A stretch of 64,000 nt of DNA, taken from Perlucidibaca sp. (GTDB taxonomy: Bacteria > Pseudomonadota > Gammaproteobacteria > Pseudomonadales > Moraxellaceae). Every line of letters starts with the position of its first letter. The stretch's first letter is position 1. Positions 62,002 to 64,000 of the stretch are shown here, piece after piece. Location of the stretch: NCBI GenBank assembly GCA_023265995.1, contig JAHFSA010000006.1, positions 152,005-216,004 of the forward strand, given 5' to 3'. The position numbers and the translations under genes were made by a program. The notes beneath the pieces are model-generated. The model ran no database searches, was not told the DNA's origin, and saw only the letters and a list, made by a program, of their open reading frames with translations.

Positions 62002-63282
62002 ATGATCGACTTCAGCGTACTGACCACCTTCTGGCAGGAACTCCAGGCCCGCCCCGACTTCTGGGGCTTCATCAGCATTCCCGTTGTCGCCGCCGTGGTG
62101 ACCTGGGTGCATGTCTGGTGGGCGGTCAGGATGATGCTCTACCCGATCAACTACATCGGCATCCGCACCCCGCGCCTGAAGCGCATGCTCGGCATCAACA
62201 TCGACCTGCTCGGCTGGCAGGGCATCATCCCGCGCGCCGCGCGCCGCATGTCCGACATCGTGGTCGACAACGCCATCAGCAAGATGGGCTCGGTCAGTGA
62301 CTTCGTGCGCCAGATGGAACCGGAGAAGATCGGCGCCTATGTCGCCGCGCACGTCAGCTCGCGCGTCGAGGAATACACCGATGACGCCATGACCGAGCGC
62401 AACGAGGTGTTCTGGGAAAACCTGCCGCCCATCGTCAAGCAGGGCGTCTACCGCCATGTCCGTCGCAACCTGCCACGGGTCATGGAGAAGCTCATTCACG
62501 CCGTCATCAAGGACATCGACGAGCTGGTCGACGTCAAGGAGATGTGCGGGCGCGTCATGGAGGGTGATCGCGCCCTCGTCGTGCGCATCTTCAGCGAGGT
62601 CGGCGACGCCGAGTTCCGCTTCATCGTCAACGTCAGCTTCTGGATCGGGCTGGGCTTCGGTCTCGTGCAGATGCTGCTGTTCTACTTCCTGCCCTGGCAC
62701 GCCATGCTGCCGCTCTACGCCGCCGTGCTCGGCCTGCTCACCAACTGGCTGGCGCTGGCCATGGTGTTCCGCCCGCTCGACCCGGTGCGCGTCGGTCCGT
62801 TCAGTTTCCAGGGCCTGTTCCTGCGCCGCCAGGCCGCCGTCTCCGACAAGTTCGCCGAGCTCTGCTCGCGCGAGATCCTGACCATCCACCGCTTCATGAG
62901 CGAGATGCTGATCGGCGACAAGTCGGAGCGCGCGCGCCGCCTGATCAAGCGCCACATCAGCACGCTGGTGGATGACTCGCCGCTGGCGCGCGTCGGCGCC
63001 CAGGTCGCCATGGGCGCCGACGGCTATGCCGACTTCAAGACCCATATCGCCGGCATGGGCGCCGAACTGGCGCTGGTGCCGCTGGCCGACAAGAACTTCA
63101 ACCGCGAGCGCGCCGATGCCCTCGCCGGTCTGCTCGCCGGCAAGATGAAGGAAATGACCCCGGCCGAGTTCCAGGGCCTGCTGCGCCCGGCCTTCCAGCA
63201 GGATGAATGGATACTGCTTGTGCTCGGCGCCGTCACCGGCCTGCTCGCCGGCACCGCGCAGCTGCTGCTCGGCTTCGCCTGA
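62002..63282 (+). CDS. DUF445 family membrane protein
   Basis: A 426-residue protein with membrane spans at about 20-45, 207-230, 235-260 and near the C-terminus (about 400-424). Large helical, charged cytoplasmic stretches lie between them. It has the DUF445 features Leu-Thr-Asn-Trp-Leu-Ala-Leu-Ala-Met-Val-Phe-Arg-Pro and, nearby, Gly-Leu-Phe-x-Arg-Arg-Gln, duplicated weakly at the N-terminus as Tyr-Pro-Ile-Asn-Tyr-Ile-Gly. Function of the family is not established. The start at 62002 lacks a strong ribosome site; an in-frame ATG at 61960 is less likely. Confidence 0.85.
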   Translation: MIDFSVLTTFWQELQARPDFWGFISIPVVAAVVTWVHVWWAVRMMLYPINYIGIRTPRLKRMLGINIDLLGWQGIIPRAARRMSDIVVDNAISKMGSVSDFVRQMEPEKIGAYVAAHVSSRVEEYTDDAMTERNEVFWENLPPIVKQGVYRHVRRNLPRVMEKLIHAVIKDIDELVDVKEMCGRVMEGDRALVVRIFSEVGDAEFRFIVNVSFWIGLGFGLVQMLLFYFLPWHAMLPLYAAVLGLLTNWLALAMVFRPLDPVRVGPFSFQGLFLRRQAAVSDKFAELCSREILTIHRFMSEMLIGDKSERARRLIKRHISTLVDDSPLARVGAQVAMGADGYADFKTHIAGMGAELALVPLADKNFNRERADALAGLLAGKMKEMTPAEFQGLLRPAFQQDEWILLVLGAVTGLLAGTAQLLLGFA

Positions 63283-63364
63283 GCGGTCCTGCGCCGTTCG
63301 TCTCCCGGCCGCGCCGGCAGCCATGCTGCTGCGCCATACTGGCAGGCGAACGGAGGTCATCGCC

Positions 63365-64000
63365 ATGCCCGCCAGTCCTGCCCCCGAAGCACAGACGTCA
63401 GCCGCCGACATCACCTTGCGGGTGCTGTCGCTGAACATCCAGGTCGGCCTGGAGACCTCGCGCTACCGCCATTACGTCACCCGCGCCTGGCGTCACGTCC
63501 TGCCCACGCGCGGCGCCCAGGCCAACCTCGAACGCATCGCCCGTCTCGCCGCCGGCTACGACCTGGTGGCCCTGCAGGAAGCCGATGCCGGCAGCCTTCG
63601 CACCGGCCGCGTCAACCAGGTCGCCCATCTCGCCCGCCTGGCCGGCTTTCCGCACTGGCATGCCGCCGTCACTCGTGATCTGGCGCCGTTCGCGCAGCAC
63701 TGCCTGGGCTGCCTGTCACGCTGGCCGCTGGAGCGCGCCGACTATCATCCGCTGCCTGGTCGGCTGCCCGGACGTGGTGCGCTGGAAGTGGAAGTCAGGC
63801 CGGATGGCTGCGAGTCGCTGCGCGTCATCATTGCCCATCTGGCGCTGACACGGCGGGCGCGGGCCGAGCAGCTCGGCTATCTGGCCCGGCTGGCGGCGAA
63901 TGGCGAGGACACCCTGCTGCTGGGCGACCTCAACTGCGAGGAGCACGAACTCAACGGGCATGGCGACATACGCACCGCCCGCCTGCGCGCGCTGCACAAC
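63365..64000 (+). CDS. Endonuclease/exonuclease/phosphatase (EEP) family protein, 3' truncated by window edge
   Basis: Open from the ATG at 63365 to the last base (212 codons seen), with GGAGG 8 bases upstream. EEP-fold motifs are clear: Leu-Ser-Leu-Asn-Ile-Gln-Val-Gly near residue 22 (metal-binding Asn), Ala-Leu-Gln-Glu-Ala-Asp near 72 (catalytic Glu), a strand with Ile-Ile-Ala-His-Leu (conserved His), and Leu-Leu-Gly-Asp-Leu-Asn-Cys near 189. Short EEP proteins of this kind cleave phosphodiester bonds in nucleic acids or lipids. The C-terminal catalytic His is beyond the window, so activity cannot be judged. Confidence 0.88.
   Translation, partial: MPASPAPEAQTSAADITLRVLSLNIQVGLETSRYRHYVTRAWRHVLPTRGAQANLERIARLAAGYDLVALQEADAGSLRTGRVNQVAHLARLAGFPHWHAAVTRDLAPFAQHCLGCLSRWPLERADYHPLPGRLPGRGALEVEVRPDGCESLRVIIAHLALTRRARAEQLGYLARLAANGEDTLLLGDLNCEEHELNGHGDIRTARLRALHN

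Overview
The window reads as a compact chromosomal segment of a GC-rich gammaproteobacterium. Almost every base is coding and no gap between genes exceeds about 250 bases. I see no tRNA, rRNA, insertion sequence, phage gene or CRISPR array. Several gene orders are typical of the Pseudomonas/Moraxellaceae side of the class: an ArsR-methyltransferase gene with metK, divergent from tkt-epd-pgk-fba; ahcY-metF behind an S-adenosylhomocysteine (SAH) riboswitch; and radC divergent from coaBC-dut-argB. A CarO-like porin and a PAP2/phosphoethanolamine transferase pair fit a high-GC Moraxellaceae relative, but that placement is inference.

Layout. 1-2.8 kb: the end of an unknown gene, a small beta-barrel protein, a DUF4336 protein and the first of two paralogous proteins with amphipathic 11-residue repeats. 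2.8-10.4 kb: a TetR gene divergent from a complete RND multidrug efflux operon, then an AraC regulator. 10.5-13.2 kb: the second 11-residue-repeat protein, an SRPBCC protein and a monoacylglycerol-lipase-like hydrolase. 13.2-21.3 kb: central carbon genes (fba, pgk, epd, tkt on the minus strand) divergent from the ArsR/methyltransferase-metK operon. 21.3-25.8 kb: a retinol-saturase-like oxidoreductase, DUF4404, a di-iron hydroxylase, cytochrome b561, DUF486 and a CarO-like barrel. 25.9-28.3 kb: ahcY-metF. 28.4-35.7 kb: a lipoprotein, gamma-glutamyltransferase, a DAACS symporter, cytochrome c, bioA, DUF924, rsmE and DUF3147. 35.8-42.3 kb, all minus strand: a sulfate uptake cluster (cysA, cysW, cysT, an OmpR-type winged-helix protein, a TOBE protein, sbp) preceded by a very short CheA-like protein and a TauE/SafE permease. 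42.4-47.2 kb: argB, dut, coaBC, radC, a PKHD dioxygenase and a membrane protein. 47.3-53.8 kb: a second RND efflux operon led by its own TetR gene. 53.8-61.9 kb: a PmrAB-like two-component system divergent from PAP2-eptA (lipid A modification), bracketed by two paralogous dihydroflavonol-reductase-like SDRs. 62-64 kb: a DUF445 protein and a truncated EEP-family nuclease/phosphatase that runs off the end.

How the parts work together. The clearest circuit is methyl-cycle control. The same AT-rich operator overlaps the -35 region of both the ArsR/methyltransferase-metK promoter and the ahcY promoter, and ahcY-metF additionally carries an SAH riboswitch. Synthesis of SAM, breakdown of SAH and supply of methyl-THF therefore look jointly governed by SAH. 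A second circuit is sulfate uptake: sbp and cysTWA share a 16-bp box at the same distance from their -10 regions. The least-explained genes are the two 11-residue-repeat paralogs, which share an upstream inverted repeat; the mini-CheA protein; and the pseudo-receiver regulator inside the sulfate cluster.
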